A DNA stretch of 64,000 nucleotides from Flectobacillus rivi (GTDB lineage: Bacteria > Bacteroidota > Bacteroidia > Cytophagales > Spirosomataceae): contig NZ_JASHIE010000010.1 in assembly GCF_030056655.1 (NCBI RefSeq), positions 124,001 to 188,000 on the forward strand, read 5' to 3'. Made by a program: the position numbers and the translations under genes. Shown here one piece after another: positions 36,324 to 46,170 of this stretch (position 1 is the first letter of the stretch; each line of letters begins with the position of its first letter). Under the pieces are notes generated by a model that was given only the letters and a program-made list of their open reading frames with translations, had not been told where the DNA came from and did not search any database.

Positions 36324-37613
36324 TTACCATCTTGAAAGCATTTGCGAACGATGGGCGTCTAATTTGAGAAAAATAAATAGTAAAATAGAAAACGACCAAA
36401 GTGAAGAGCCTCCATAACTAAAAAATGGAAGCGGAATCCCAATTACTGGCATCAAACCGATAGTCATTCCGATGTTGACGAGAAAGTGGAAAAATATGAT
36501 GGAGACGACCCCATAGCCGTAGACTCGTGCAAATCGGGATTTCTGTCGGTCTGCGAGATAAATAAGCCGTAGCATCAAGCCAATAAATAAACCAACAACG
36601 GTTAAGCTTCCTGCAAAACCAAACTCTTCACCTACAGTACAGAAAATGAAGTCGGTACTTTGTTCGGGTACAAAGTCAAACTTAGTTTGTGTTCCCTGCA
36701 AATATCCTTTACCAAGCAACCCACCCGAGCCAATCGCAATTTTGGCCTGACGAACATTATAACCTGTCTTTTTACGGTCAAAATCAGGATCAACTAATAC
36801 TCGAATACGATTGCGCTGGTGTTCTTTTAGTACATTGTTAATAGCCCAATCTACACCTGTCACAAACAGACCCATGCAAAAGGCAACACCTAAAATGGCT
36901 AAAATATTTTTGGTTTTGCGTTCATAACGAGGCATTGCCCAAACGACCAAAGCAGATACTACAGCCAAGCCGATATAAATCTGCCATTCTTCAAAAATAA
37001 GAGATAAAATAAATAAGGTTACTACCGCCAAGAAAATAGCAGGATACATGCCTGGAAGTCCTTCACGATACAATAGAATCAAAAATGAAGCAAAAACCAA
37101 AGCAACGCCAGTTTCGTTAGATGCTAGAATCAAGATTGGAGGAATCGCAATGATGATTGCCACATTGAGCTGGTCTTTGAATCTGGATAGATTAGTTAGT
37201 GGTGTGCTCAAATATTTTGCCAGTGCCAGACAGGTTGCCATCTTGGAGAACTCGGCGGGCTGTAACTGAAAAGAACCAATTCTAAACCAAGAGTGTGAGC
37301 CTTTTACTTCTGTTCCTACTACAAGTACTGCCAACAACATAAATAGGAAAAATCCATAAATAGGGAACGCAAAAGTATCGTAAAAACGATGGTCGATTAC
37401 TAAAATTGCAATAATGAGCAAAACGGTTGTTCCAATCCAAATAAGTTGTTTACCTGAATTGGTATCAAAGAAACCGTCATCAAAAATCCAAATTGGGTGC
37501 TCAGGATTATAAATTGCGGCATAAATATTGAGCCAGCCAGCCACAACACAAAGTATATATATTAATACGGTCACCCAGTCGAGGTTTCGCGATATTTGTT
37601 CTTCTCTTTTCAA
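36324..37613 (-). CDS. rodA: Rod-shape-determining SEDS glycosyltransferase RodA
   Basis: The 429-residue membrane protein has about ten helices and the SEDS-family motifs: GSHSWFRIGSFQLQPAEFSKMA, GSGGLLGKGYLQGTQTKFDFVPEQSTDFIF and GIPLPFFSYGGSSLW. SEDS proteins polymerise peptidoglycan from lipid II; RodA works with PBP2 in cell elongation. mrdA lies directly upstream on the same strand, 92 bp away, as expected for this pair. Confidence 0.96.
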   Translation of the reverse strand: MKREEQISRNLDWVTVLIYILCVVAGWLNIYAAIYNPEHPIWIFDDGFFDTNSGKQLIWIGTTVLLIIAILVIDHRFYDTFAFPIYGFFLFMLLAVLVVGTEVKGSHSWFRIGSFQLQPAEFSKMATCLALAKYLSTPLTNLSRFKDQLNVAIIIAIPPILILASNETGVALVFASFLILLYREGLPGMYPAIFLAVVTLFILSLIFEEWQIYIGLAVVSALVVWAMPRYERKTKNILAILGVAFCMGLFVTGVDWAINNVLKEHQRNRIRVLVDPDFDRKKTGYNVRQAKIAIGSGGLLGKGYLQGTQTKFDFVPEQSTDFIFCTVGEEFGFAGSLTVVGLFIGLMLRLIYLADRQKSRFARVYGYGVVSIIFFHFLVNIGMTIGLMPVIGIPLPFFSYGGSSLWSFSILLFIFLKLDAHRSQMLSRW

Positions 37614-37705
37614 GGTCTTATTCTTAGAAATGCTAAATCAATTTGTTTGGTACACTTGAGTAAAGGCTTGAAATCTTTCTTACTATCCTAATTACTCATT
37701 AAATC

Positions 37706-39745
37706 CTAGTGTGTTTTTTTCGGTGCAATTTTCTGATTTTTAGGTAAAACTGCTTGTGGCTGCATCGGAATCTTGAATACAGGCGCTTTTGGTTTATTTG
37801 CCTGATCTAGTTTAAATAGCTCTTCTTTCAGATTGCGTAATTGATAGTCTTCGATTGTCGAATCTTTTTCAACTGTAGCTTTTACCTCTTTATTAGGTCT
37901 GGCTGAAGCATTTTTGGCACTCAACACATTGGCCAGATAGCTTTTATTCATCCATCGAGTTTCCATAGCTTTGCGTTCTACTTTACCCTTCAAGTATTTT
38001 TCGATACAAAGCGATGCAATAGGAGCGGAGTGCGTTCCCCCAAAACCAGCATTTTCAATAAATACTGCAATGGCAATTTTAGGGTTTTCTCTTGGCGCAA
38101 AAGCAATGAAGATGGCATGGTCTTGACCATGTTTATTTTGAGATGTACCTGTTTTACCACAAATCTGAATATCGCTTAGGCGTGCTTCAGCTGCTACAGT
38201 ACCTGCATTTACAGCACCAACCATTCCTTCGATAACAGGTTCGAAATGGCGACGGTCAATACCCGCAGAAATATGCTCTTTATATTTGTTGTCTATGTTT
38301 CCGATTTCGTTAATACCTTTTACTAAGTGCGGACGAACATACCAACCTCTGTTGGCAATGATAGCGGCAACATTCGCCATTTTGAGTGGGTTAATAACAA
38401 TTTCCCCTTCACCAATACCCACAGAGTAGATATTAGAAAATTTCCAACGAAGAGGACCTTTATACACTTTGTCGTAATATTCGACGCTCGGAAGTTTTCC
38501 TTTTGTTTCGTTTGGTAAATCAATGCCTAATTCTTGCCCAATACCAAACTTGCTAGCCATATCATTCCAGCGTTGAAGACCAACAGCCGATTTTTTGAAA
38601 AGATTTTGCTCCTTATTGTTATAAATAATTCTTTTGAAAACATTATAAAAATAAGGGTTACAAGAATTTTTGATACCTAACTGAATCGATGAAGACGTTC
38701 CCCCACAGTGACACTTCATTGGTACACCTGCGTGACCAAACCCTGTACTTGGGCTGATTACTCCTAACTGCAAACCAATCAAGGCCTGAATCAATTTGAA
38801 AGTCGAGCCAGGGCGATAATAAGCACTTGGTGGGCGGTTGATAAGCGGGTGCAATGGGTCAAGGTTGAGTGTTTGGAAATATTTCGAGAAAGTCCTTCCC
38901 GATAGCTTACTTGGGTCATAAGTAGGTGCTGACACCATCGCCAAGATTTCGCCAGAAGACGGCTCAATTGCCACAACACTTCCTACTTTGTGTTGCATCA
39001 AACTATCAGCAAAATCTTGTAAGGCAATATCTACAGACGAAATTAAATTTTTGCCAGCTACAGGTTCTCTATCAAATTCTCCATTTTTGAATGGCCCTTT
39101 TTCTACGCCACGGCTATTGACCATCACATATTTTTCGCCACGTTGTCCACGTAGTTCATCTTCATAAAATCTTTCAAGACCAGTAACCCCTACATAATCT
39201 CCTTGTCGGTAGTATTCGTTACCTTTTTCTTGTTCTTTCAAGAGACGCTCAGGACTAATTTCGCCAACATACCCTAAGGCATTTGCCATACCTTTTGACT
39301 GATAAGTACGCAAAGAACTAATCTGGAAAGAAAACCCTGGGTAGTCTACCATAGCATCTTGCACGCGAGCATATTCTTCCTTGGAAAGCTGACGTAAAAA
39401 TAAAGAAGGGCGTACAGGTGAGTAAATTCTTGCCAAATGAGTCAAGCTATCAAACTCACTGCGGGTAATGTCAAAAAGTCTACAGAATTTTAAAGTATCC
39501 TGAACATGTGCTTTTTTGGGCGTAATGTACAGATCATACACAGGGGTGTTATAGACAATCAACTTTTTGTTGCGGTCATAAATTAACCCTCTGAAAGGAA
39601 CTTGTACAATTTTACGAATAGCATTGTTTTGAGCATCTAACTTGTAAGTCTCGTCAATAACCTGCAAATAAAATAGCCTTCCGATGTAAAGTATGGCAAT
39701 AAGGATAATGAATCCTTGGATAAATCTCTTTCTAATCTCGTCCAC
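37706..39745 (-). CDS. mrdA: Penicillin-binding protein 2 (elongation transpeptidase)
   Basis: The 679-residue protein has one N-terminal membrane helix (about 8-28), a pedestal/dimerisation domain (VPFRGLIYDRNKKLIVYN, GVTGLERFYEDELRG), and a transpeptidase domain. The SxxK motif is PGSTFKLIQAL, the SxN equivalent is NSCNPYF, and KTGT is in CGKTGTSQNKHG. The Lys/Pro-rich tail after about residue 600 is typical of Bacteroidota PBP2. It cross-links new peptidoglycan during elongation and partners RodA, encoded next. The mreB/C/D genes that often precede mrdA are not present upstream. Confidence 0.96.
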   Translation of the reverse strand: MDEIRKRFIQGFIILIAILYIGRLFYLQVIDETYKLDAQNNAIRKIVQVPFRGLIYDRNKKLIVYNTPVYDLYITPKKAHVQDTLKFCRLFDITRSEFDSLTHLARIYSPVRPSLFLRQLSKEEYARVQDAMVDYPGFSFQISSLRTYQSKGMANALGYVGEISPERLLKEQEKGNEYYRQGDYVGVTGLERFYEDELRGQRGEKYVMVNSRGVEKGPFKNGEFDREPVAGKNLISSVDIALQDFADSLMQHKVGSVVAIEPSSGEILAMVSAPTYDPSKLSGRTFSKYFQTLNLDPLHPLINRPPSAYYRPGSTFKLIQALIGLQLGVISPSTGFGHAGVPMKCHCGGTSSSIQLGIKNSCNPYFYNVFKRIIYNNKEQNLFKKSAVGLQRWNDMASKFGIGQELGIDLPNETKGKLPSVEYYDKVYKGPLRWKFSNIYSVGIGEGEIVINPLKMANVAAIIANRGWYVRPHLVKGINEIGNIDNKYKEHISAGIDRRHFEPVIEGMVGAVNAGTVAAEARLSDIQICGKTGTSQNKHGQDHAIFIAFAPRENPKIAIAVFIENAGFGGTHSAPIASLCIEKYLKGKVERKAMETRWMNKSYLANVLSAKNASARPNKEVKATVEKDSTIEDYQLRNLKEELFKLDQANKPKAPVFKIPMQPQAVLPKNQKIAPKKTH

Positions 39746-40054
39746 TGGCTTTAATATGATTTTAGGGATATATAGAAAATGTTTTCTACTTTCAGGAAAA
39801 TTTGACTGGCTTTTAATAGCTAACCAATCTGTAAATAATCTACTAACTATTACTGTTTTTGTATTTTGAGTAAAAGCTTGGCTGTTATCTGCTCATCAAA
39901 TAAGAAATATTCATTTAAACAAAAACAGACCTGTTTTATAGTTTAAACGGAAAAAACTATCTGAAGAAACATAATTAAAGTGCAAAATTTGCTGTTTTTC
40001 AATAATTTGTCAACAAACTCATTGAGAATCAAAACATAATTTTGCCGAATGATA
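39746..40054. other. Gap between atpZ and mrdA with no recognised feature
   Basis: Both flanking genes run on the minus strand. The sequence is AT-rich. I could not identify a convincing mrdA promoter, a terminator for atpZ, or a gene here. Confidence 0.4.
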
Positions 40055-40264
40055 TTATTCTTTAGGAAGACTACGAATTAATAAATAAATCGCAGCAAAA
40101 ATGAATAGCAACGAACAGCCAATAGAATACCAAGGAGTGGTAGTATGGAAGGTCTTATCAAGCCAGTTACCTAACAGTACGCCACTCGCAATGGTGATAA
40201 GCATTTGGCTTCCTGCTCCCATATAGCGCATGTACTTGTTGGAATTTGGCGAATCGTTTGACAT
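40055..40264 (-). CDS. atpZ: AtpZ/AtpI-family ATP synthase accessory protein
   Basis: From the ATG at 40264 this is a 69-residue protein; the longer frame from 40369 adds 35 residues unlike the family. The motif YMRYMGAGSQMLITIASGVLLGNWLDK, then two transmembrane helices (about 16-36 and 45-62), is typical of AtpZ. AtpZ proteins help assemble or gate magnesium to the F0F1 ATP synthase. Here the gene is separated from the atpB-atpH cluster by about 9 kb. Confidence 0.85.
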   Translation of the reverse strand: MSNDSPNSNKYMRYMGAGSQMLITIASGVLLGNWLDKTFHTTTPWYSIGCSLLFIFAAIYLLIRSLPKE

Positions 40265-40513
40265 GAAAGTAAAGAAAAAAGGTTGTTCGACGTCGAAAAT
40301 GAAATGGTATTTTTCCGTAGGATTACAATTAAAAAATCCAAGAACGAATGTTTTATATACCTGTAACAAAAATACTTAATTGGCACGGAATCTGATAATA
40401 AAATCTCGTTATTTTGCGTTAAACCCCTTGTTATTCAAGATAGATTTGTGCTGTTGACTCGTGGTATTGTTTTGAGTACTTTGAATCTTATCTTAAGAAC
40501 CATCAAATTGACC

Positions 40514-40521
40514 TATATTTG
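40514..40521 (+). promoter_or_regulatory. Candidate -7 element for sprE/porW
   Basis: TATATTTG matches TAnnTTTG and lies 57 nt before the gene start. No TTG at proper spacing was found. It sits in the 313-bp region between the divergent atpZ and sprE/porW genes, which shows nothing else clear. Confidence 0.4.
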
Positions 40522-40577
40522 TATTTTGGATGGTGAATCAATCAAATCATTGTAGTTTTTCTGCATAGCTACTTCAC

Positions 40578-42713
40578 ATGAATAGAATACCGTTACTTTT
40601 AGTACTTGCCATATTTTTGTGCATAGGAGGATGCTCACAGTATAGCTCTTCGCCTATCAGCGTGGGCTTCCATAATCTTAATGCCAAATACAACGCGCTT
40701 TTTCAGGCTAATCAAAAATTGTTTGAGGCCGAAAAAAAGCTCTTTGAAGACCGTCACGATAATTACTCTCAAATACTTCCTGTGTTATTGCCTCTCGACT
40801 CGGCAGTAGCCAGTACGGTGTCATCAGAACTGGCGGCCGTTATCAAAAAGGCTTCAATGGTGGCAGAAAGACATCAAAACTCTCGTTGGCTCGACGATGC
40901 CTATGTACTCATAGGGCAAGCTCGCTTAATACAAGAAGATTATAAAAATGCGATAGAAACATTTAAATATGTCAATACAACAGCCGAAGATGATGACGCT
41001 CGTCAGGCAGCGCTGATTGGACTGATGCGTGCCTATGTCGAACAAGGTGAGTTTACTACAGCTTTGAGAGTTGCTGAGTTATTACGAGAGGAGGACTTGA
41101 ACAAAAATAATACAGCGAATTTCTATCTAACCAAAGCGTATTTGCATCAACTTAAAAAGGAATATGCTACTTCTGTGGCTATTTTGGAAGAAACATTTCC
41201 ATTGCTTCCTAAAAATGAGCAAAAAGCCAGATTGTATTACGTAGCAGGTCAGATGTATGAGATATTGGAAAAATTTCCTAAATCAAGTGAATGTTTTACA
41301 AAGGTTGCCAAAAACAGACCTTCGTACGATTTAAGATTCTATGCCTCGTTGAATAGCGCATTGGTTATGAATCAGAAAGGTAATTTTGATAAATTATTAA
41401 AAGATAGCAAGAACAAAGATTTATCAGATAAAATTTATGAAGCTATGGCCTCGGCAGAAATGCGCCAAGGCAACACTGCTAAAGGAATTGCTTTATTGAA
41501 AAAATCTGCCAGTATCAGCAAGGATACAAAACAATTGCCTTATACCTATTTAACGTTGGCAGATTTGTATTATGACAAATATGCTGAGTATGAAACGGCT
41601 TTTGCGTATTATGATAGTTGCTTGTCGCTGTTGCCTAATACTGATGCTGCTTTTGCGAAAGTAAAGCAAAAACAACAGGTACTTGGAGAGTTTGTGAAGC
41701 AAATGAATATTGTCAAAACAGAGGATTCTTTACAAAAACTTTCGAAACTTACTCCAGCAGAATTGGATAAAGTTTTGGAAAGAGCTATTCGCTTGAAGAA
41801 GGCCCAAGAGTTGGCTAATTTGGCAAAAGCAAAAGAAATTGTAGCTGGCTCTACCACAGCAACTAAGGATCCATTTGCCACATCAGGTAAAACAGATTGG
41901 TATTTTTCTAATGCTATGTTGGTAAGTCAAGGTCGTACCAATTTTATGAATCGCTGGGGAAATCGACCTCTGGAAGACAATTGGCGTAGAAGTAGTCGTG
42001 ACGATGCCGCATCTTTTGCTAGTTTTAATACTTCAAGCACTGAAAATACATCTTCTTCAAAGAATATAATCGAAGGGGTAAGTGACAAAGAATTAGCAAC
42101 CGAAAAAGCACTCATGAAAACCAAGATTCCATTTAGCGCAAAGGCGCTCGAAACTTCGCAAATCAAACGACAAGATGCGATGTTTGAAGTGGGTAAAATC
42201 TTTAAGTTGAGTTTAAATGAGCCTAAGAAATCCATTTCGACCTTCAAACAACTACTTTCCGAATACCCAAATTCAATTCATGAACCAGAGGCACTGTACT
42301 TTTTGTATTTATTACACGAAAATAATCCAACAGAAAAAGCAGGCTACAGAAAATCACTCTTTGATAAATTTGGCGATTCGTATTTTGCAAGAATGTTAAG
42401 TCGTGAAAATATTGTAGAATTGAGTTCAGACAAAGAAACAGAGGCTCAAAAACTTTACACCGAAGCATACCAATACTATCAACAAGGTAATTTCGCAGAT
42501 GCTTTGTCATTTGTGGATACGGCCTTGAAAGAGTATCCCAATAGTCATACAGAGGATAAATTGGCATTTTTGAAAGCGTTGTTATTAGCTAAAACTCAAA
42601 ATTTTGATGGTTATGTAAAAGCATTGAACAACTTTATTAAAGACTATCCTAAAAGCCAATTGTTAGGTCTAGTAAAAGAGAATTTAGCGGCTGCGAAGAA
42701 TGCTAAGCCATAG
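40578..42713 (+). CDS. sprE: T9SS periplasmic lipoprotein SprE/PorW
   Basis: The 711-residue lipoprotein has a signal peptide with lipobox LCIGGC (Cys19). The family start follows: SVGFHNLNAKYNALFQANQKLFEAEKKL. Tetratricopeptide-like helical repeats run from about 90 to 380 (WLDDAYVLIGQARLIQEDYKNAIETF, RLYYVAGQMYEILEKFPKSSECF) and again at the C-terminus (ALSFVDTALKEYPNSHTEDKLAFLKALLL). SprE (PorW) is required for type IX secretion, linking the core complex to the Sov translocon. It adds to the PorP and GldKLMN genes at the other end of the window. Confidence 0.88.
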   Translation: MNRIPLLLVLAIFLCIGGCSQYSSSPISVGFHNLNAKYNALFQANQKLFEAEKKLFEDRHDNYSQILPVLLPLDSAVASTVSSELAAVIKKASMVAERHQNSRWLDDAYVLIGQARLIQEDYKNAIETFKYVNTTAEDDDARQAALIGLMRAYVEQGEFTTALRVAELLREEDLNKNNTANFYLTKAYLHQLKKEYATSVAILEETFPLLPKNEQKARLYYVAGQMYEILEKFPKSSECFTKVAKNRPSYDLRFYASLNSALVMNQKGNFDKLLKDSKNKDLSDKIYEAMASAEMRQGNTAKGIALLKKSASISKDTKQLPYTYLTLADLYYDKYAEYETAFAYYDSCLSLLPNTDAAFAKVKQKQQVLGEFVKQMNIVKTEDSLQKLSKLTPAELDKVLERAIRLKKAQELANLAKAKEIVAGSTTATKDPFATSGKTDWYFSNAMLVSQGRTNFMNRWGNRPLEDNWRRSSRDDAASFASFNTSSTENTSSSKNIIEGVSDKELATEKALMKTKIPFSAKALETSQIKRQDAMFEVGKIFKLSLNEPKKSISTFKQLLSEYPNSIHEPEALYFLYLLHENNPTEKAGYRKSLFDKFGDSYFARMLSRENIVELSSDKETEAQKLYTEAYQYYQQGNFADALSFVDTALKEYPNSHTEDKLAFLKALLLAKTQNFDGYVKALNNFIKDYPKSQLLGLVKENLAAAKNAKP

Positions 42714-42786
42714 TTTTAACTTTTGGCAAAAGAATATTATTGATCTGTCGATTTTTAGAAAGTATAGACGAAACAATTATTTTTTT

Positions 42787-42794
42787 TACTTTTG
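42787..42794 (+). promoter_or_regulatory. Candidate -7 element for the GT39 gene
   Basis: TACTTTTG followed by C matches TAnnTTTG(C), 37 nt before the ATG. No well-placed TTG element is visible. Confidence 0.4.
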
Positions 42795-42830
42795 CCAAAA
42801 CGTTATCACCATTGCGATTGACGATTTATT

Positions 42831-44468
42831 ATGCAAACAAGACATTTATCCTACATATTAATAACTGCTCTAGGGGCAGTTTTTTTTATCCCATTTATTG
42901 GTAGCTCCCATTTATTTGACTGGGACGAAATCAATTTTGCCGAGTCAGCAAGAGAAATGATTTTGACAGGAAATTATGCTACTGTGCAAATTAATTATAT
43001 GCCATTTTGGGAAAAACCTCCTTTGTTTTTCTGGATGCAGGTCTTAGCCATGAAAGCATTTAATGTTTTCGACCCTAATTCTGGATTTGCTCCTGAATTT
43101 GGTGCTCGCTTCCCAAATGCTATCATTGGTATCATTACCCTTTTGGTTTTTTATCGAATCGGACGAAAACTCTATAATGAAAAGTTTGGTTTGTTGTGGG
43201 CTTTGGGATATTTGGGCTCATTTACGCCACATTTATATTTTAAATCAGGTATTATTGACCCTACTTTCAACCTATTTATCTTTTTGGGCGTTTGGTATTT
43301 CTCACAAAGTGTTTCTACAAATCAAAATACATCTAAACGCCAGACTTGCGGCTTACTTTCGGGGCTATTTGTAGGCTTGGCGATTCTAACCAAAGGACCT
43401 GTCGGTGGTTTATTATGGGGACTTACGGTATTTACTTTTTGGGGAGTCAATGGTTTTAGTGCTAGTTTCTTAAAAGATGCGATTAAACCATTTTTCTCGG
43501 CTATTGCTATTGCCTTTTTGGTGGCTTGTATTTGGTTTGGACTATCTATCTATCAAAATGGATGGGGTTTATTTGTAGAGTTTATTCAGTATCAAATTCG
43601 CTTATTGACCACAGGTGATGCTGGACATGAACAGCCATTCTATTATCATTTTGTGGTAGTATTAGTAGGCTGTTTTCCTATTTCAGTGTTGGCGATTCGT
43701 GCATTGGGAACCTCAGGGTCGGGTAATTCTCAAGGAGAATATTTTAGAAAATGGATGATTTATTTGTTTTGGGTAGTCATGATTTTATTCACGATTGTGA
43801 AGACCAAGATTGTTCATTATTCATCAATGGCATGGTTTCCTGTGTCGTATTTGGCGGCGTACCATGTCAACAACTTACTATCAGGAAATTGGAAGTGGTC
43901 AAAATTCACGGGTTTTGGTCTGTTCTTTATTGGTTTGGTGATGGCCATTGCTCTTACAGCAGTACCATTAGTAGGTCAGTATGCAGCTCAATTGATTCCA
44001 TACATCAAAGATGATTTTGCCGTAGCAAATCTCAGTGCAAAGATTACTTGGGGTGGATGGGAGCAATACATGGGCTTGGCTTATATTGTGTCGGTAATAG
44101 TCATGGTAAGTATGCGCAATATTCGAGGTTTGTATATCGCCACGGCTTTATGTTTGTTTGGTTATTCGGCGGTAGTGGTAAGTAAAATCGAAGGGTATTC
44201 TCAACGTGCTGCGATAAGTTTTTATGAGTCTTTGAAAGGTAAAGATGTATATGTAGAGCCGATAGGATTCAAGTCGTATGCACAATTGTTCTATTTCCAA
44301 AAGCAACCTCAGAAACCTAAAACAGAGGCTTACTTATTGAATGAACCTCATTTAGACAAACCTGCGTATTTTGTGATGAAAATTACAGCAGATAGTGCCA
44401 TGAAAGCACACCCTAATCTACGATTGATCAAAGAGGAAAACGGATTTTTGTTTTACGAAAGAAAATAA
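42831..44468 (+). CDS. GT39/ArnT-type membrane glycosyltransferase
   Basis: The 545-residue protein has about ten to twelve transmembrane helices and the GT-C fold signature in the first periplasmic loop: HLFDWDEINFAESAREM, with the Asp-Glu pair expected to be catalytic, followed by WEKPPLFFWMQ. GFAPEFGARFPNAIIG and LTKGPVGGLLWG are also typical of dolichyl-phosphate-mannose/ArnT-type enzymes, which move a sugar from a polyprenyl-phosphate carrier to lipid A, glycan or protein. The acceptor is unknown. It follows sprE/porW by 117 bp. Confidence 0.9.
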   Translation: MQTRHLSYILITALGAVFFIPFIGSSHLFDWDEINFAESAREMILTGNYATVQINYMPFWEKPPLFFWMQVLAMKAFNVFDPNSGFAPEFGARFPNAIIGIITLLVFYRIGRKLYNEKFGLLWALGYLGSFTPHLYFKSGIIDPTFNLFIFLGVWYFSQSVSTNQNTSKRQTCGLLSGLFVGLAILTKGPVGGLLWGLTVFTFWGVNGFSASFLKDAIKPFFSAIAIAFLVACIWFGLSIYQNGWGLFVEFIQYQIRLLTTGDAGHEQPFYYHFVVVLVGCFPISVLAIRALGTSGSGNSQGEYFRKWMIYLFWVVMILFTIVKTKIVHYSSMAWFPVSYLAAYHVNNLLSGNWKWSKFTGFGLFFIGLVMAIALTAVPLVGQYAAQLIPYIKDDFAVANLSAKITWGGWEQYMGLAYIVSVIVMVSMRNIRGLYIATALCLFGYSAVVVSKIEGYSQRAAISFYESLKGKDVYVEPIGFKSYAQLFYFQKQPQKPKTEAYLLNEPHLDKPAYFVMKITADSAMKAHPNLRLIKEENGFLFYERK

Positions 44469-44473
44469 AATGG

Positions 44474-44501
44474 AAAAGCTGGCAGTGATGCCAGCTTTTT
44501 T
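44474..44501. terminator. Terminator between the GT39 gene and metX
   Basis: AAAAGCTGGC (44474-44483) pairs with GCCAGCTTTT (44490-44499) over a 6-nt loop, with T-rich flanks on both sides. It lies 5 nt after the GT39 stop codon and can also serve the convergent metX gene. Confidence 0.88.
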
Positions 44502-44583
44502 GGTAAAGAAAAATATATGTAGTCAGGTAGTAAACAATTTTTTCGAAGCCATTGCTAGCTTGTAACTTTTTATTCAAAACTCA

Positions 44584-45681
44584 TTAATCATGAGCAACTA
44601 ATGTTCTCGGACGGTCTTCAAGAGCTTTGAAGAATGAATACATTGGATTGACATCCAATTTAATAAATTTCTGCCAAATTTTAATGGCTTTCGTAATCAA
44701 TTCATTTTCTATTAAGAAGCCATCATGGCCATATAACGAGTCCAAAGCCTGAAATGTAGCGCCAGGAATATGTTTAGCCAAAAATTCTTGCTCATTAATA
44801 GGAAATAGTGCATCTGATTTAATACCCATCACTAAGGTTTTGGCTTTGACTTGCGAAAGCGCATTGATAACCCCACCTCTTCCACGACCCACATCTTGCG
44901 AGTCCATTACTTGTGATAAGACATAGTACGAAAAAGCATTGAATCGTTGGGCTAGTTTTTCCCCTTGATAACGCTGATAGGTCACCGCACGATAGGTTTT
45001 GTCCAGACCTTCCTCACGACGAGCTTGGGTTACACCATAAGTTTCGTAGTTACGATATGAAATCAAAGCTGTTGCACGAGCGGCTTTCATGCCATTAATA
45101 CCAGCCAGAGGGTGGCTTTCTGTCCAAGTAGGGTCTACTTCAATAGACATTCTTTGAGACTCGTTGAAGGCAATTCCCCAAGGAGAATGTTGGGCATTAG
45201 TCGCAATCAAAATCAAATTTTCGATAAGCTCAGGTTGAGAAATCGCCCATTCCACAGCCTGCTGACCACCCAAAGAACCACCAACACAAGTTTTGATTTT
45301 TGAAATACCCAAATGCTCTCTCAATAAATCAAATGAGTTGACTATATCACGTATCGTAATGGTTGGGAAAGTATGAAAATATGGCTCGCCAGTTACGGGA
45401 TTAATCGAAAGTGGACCTGTACTTCCATAATGTGACCCCAGTACATTTACACAAATAATAAAGTATTGTTCAGGGTCAAACAATTTGCCTTTGCCGACCA
45501 AACCTTGCCACCAATCTGCTACATCTTGGCTACCTGTAAAAGCATGGCATACCCATATCACGTTCGAACAGTCGGTATTGAGCTGTCCAAGCGCTTGATA
45601 AGCTAATTCAACTTCTGGCAAAACTCCTCCTGCTTCGAGTTTGAAAGGAGCATGATGTTTAAAAATTGACGTATTTAACAC
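44584..45681 (-). CDS. metX: Homoserine O-acetyltransferase
   Basis: The 365-residue alpha/beta hydrolase has the MetX motifs: ELAYQALGQLN, VCHAFTGSQDVADWW, VNVLGSHYGSTGP, the nucleophile elbow VGGSLGGQQAVEW with Ser136, and the acid and base in GIKSDALFP and YGHDGFL. MetX activates homoserine with acetyl-CoA for methionine synthesis. A SAM-I riboswitch lies upstream on the same strand, before a small gene of unknown function. This strongly supports repression when S-adenosylmethionine is plentiful. The sulfhydrylase gene that often accompanies metX is absent. Confidence 0.96.
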   Translation of the reverse strand: MLNTSIFKHHAPFKLEAGGVLPEVELAYQALGQLNTDCSNVIWVCHAFTGSQDVADWWQGLVGKGKLFDPEQYFIICVNVLGSHYGSTGPLSINPVTGEPYFHTFPTITIRDIVNSFDLLREHLGISKIKTCVGGSLGGQQAVEWAISQPELIENLILIATNAQHSPWGIAFNESQRMSIEVDPTWTESHPLAGINGMKAARATALISYRNYETYGVTQARREEGLDKTYRAVTYQRYQGEKLAQRFNAFSYYVLSQVMDSQDVGRGRGGVINALSQVKAKTLVMGIKSDALFPINEQEFLAKHIPGATFQALDSLYGHDGFLIENELITKAIKIWQKFIKLDVNPMYSFFKALEDRPRTLVAHD

Positions 45682-45812
45682 GAATTGAGATGCTGTTTTT
45701 GATAATAATAACGAATCAAGAAGAAAACATTTCGTTGGAAGTTATTGAAAATGATACGAGCTATTGTTTTTAACTTAGAAATGAAAGAAACAACTCATCG
45801 CACCCAACTTCT

Positions 45813-46055
45813 TTAGTTCTCCATCAGTTTGGCTGAAATCTCCTCAAAAGACTCCTCATATTCCCAATACATCAAACGACCAAATGCCCCTGTAACTAAA
45901 ATATATTTTTCGCTCAGAGATTGAATACGGTCGACTGCTACAATTTTTAAACTTGCTTTTTCTACCTCGACACTTTCGATGATTTCTCGATTGTGCTCGT
46001 CATAACCATGGACAACTAGATAGCTGCCTACGGTAATTGGAATAAATTTTTTCAT
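45813..46055 (-). CDS. Small uncharacterised protein between a SAM riboswitch and metX
   Basis: From the ATG at 46055 this encodes 80 residues (the frame begins at 46079, but the residues before MKKFIPITVGSYLV look non-coding). It has a beta-rich pattern with DEHNREIIESVEVEKASLKIVAVDRIQ and an aromatic, acidic end (GAFGRLMYWEYEESFEEI), no signal peptide and no cysteine. I do not recognise it. It is the first gene after the SAM-I riboswitch and lies 131 bp before metX on the same strand, so a link to sulfur amino-acid metabolism is possible. It could also be a passenger in the leader. Confidence 0.6.
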   Translation of the reverse strand: MKKFIPITVGSYLVVHGYDEHNREIIESVEVEKASLKIVAVDRIQSLSEKYILVTGAFGRLMYWEYEESFEEISAKLMEN

Positions 46056-46170
46056 GGATGCGTACAGACATATAGCCACAATGAATTGTGACAGTGAAAC
46101 GATACATCGTAAACCTGACGAATACTGAACAGCAGAATGTAAAAATGTAGCTGGATTAGTTTCGTAATTG

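Noticed and set aside
40037..40044. TAATTTTGC on the plus strand next to the 3' end of atpZ
   Set aside because: It matches the -7 consensus but would drive only antisense RNA to atpZ; there is no TTG at suitable spacing and AT-rich sequence gives such matches by chance.
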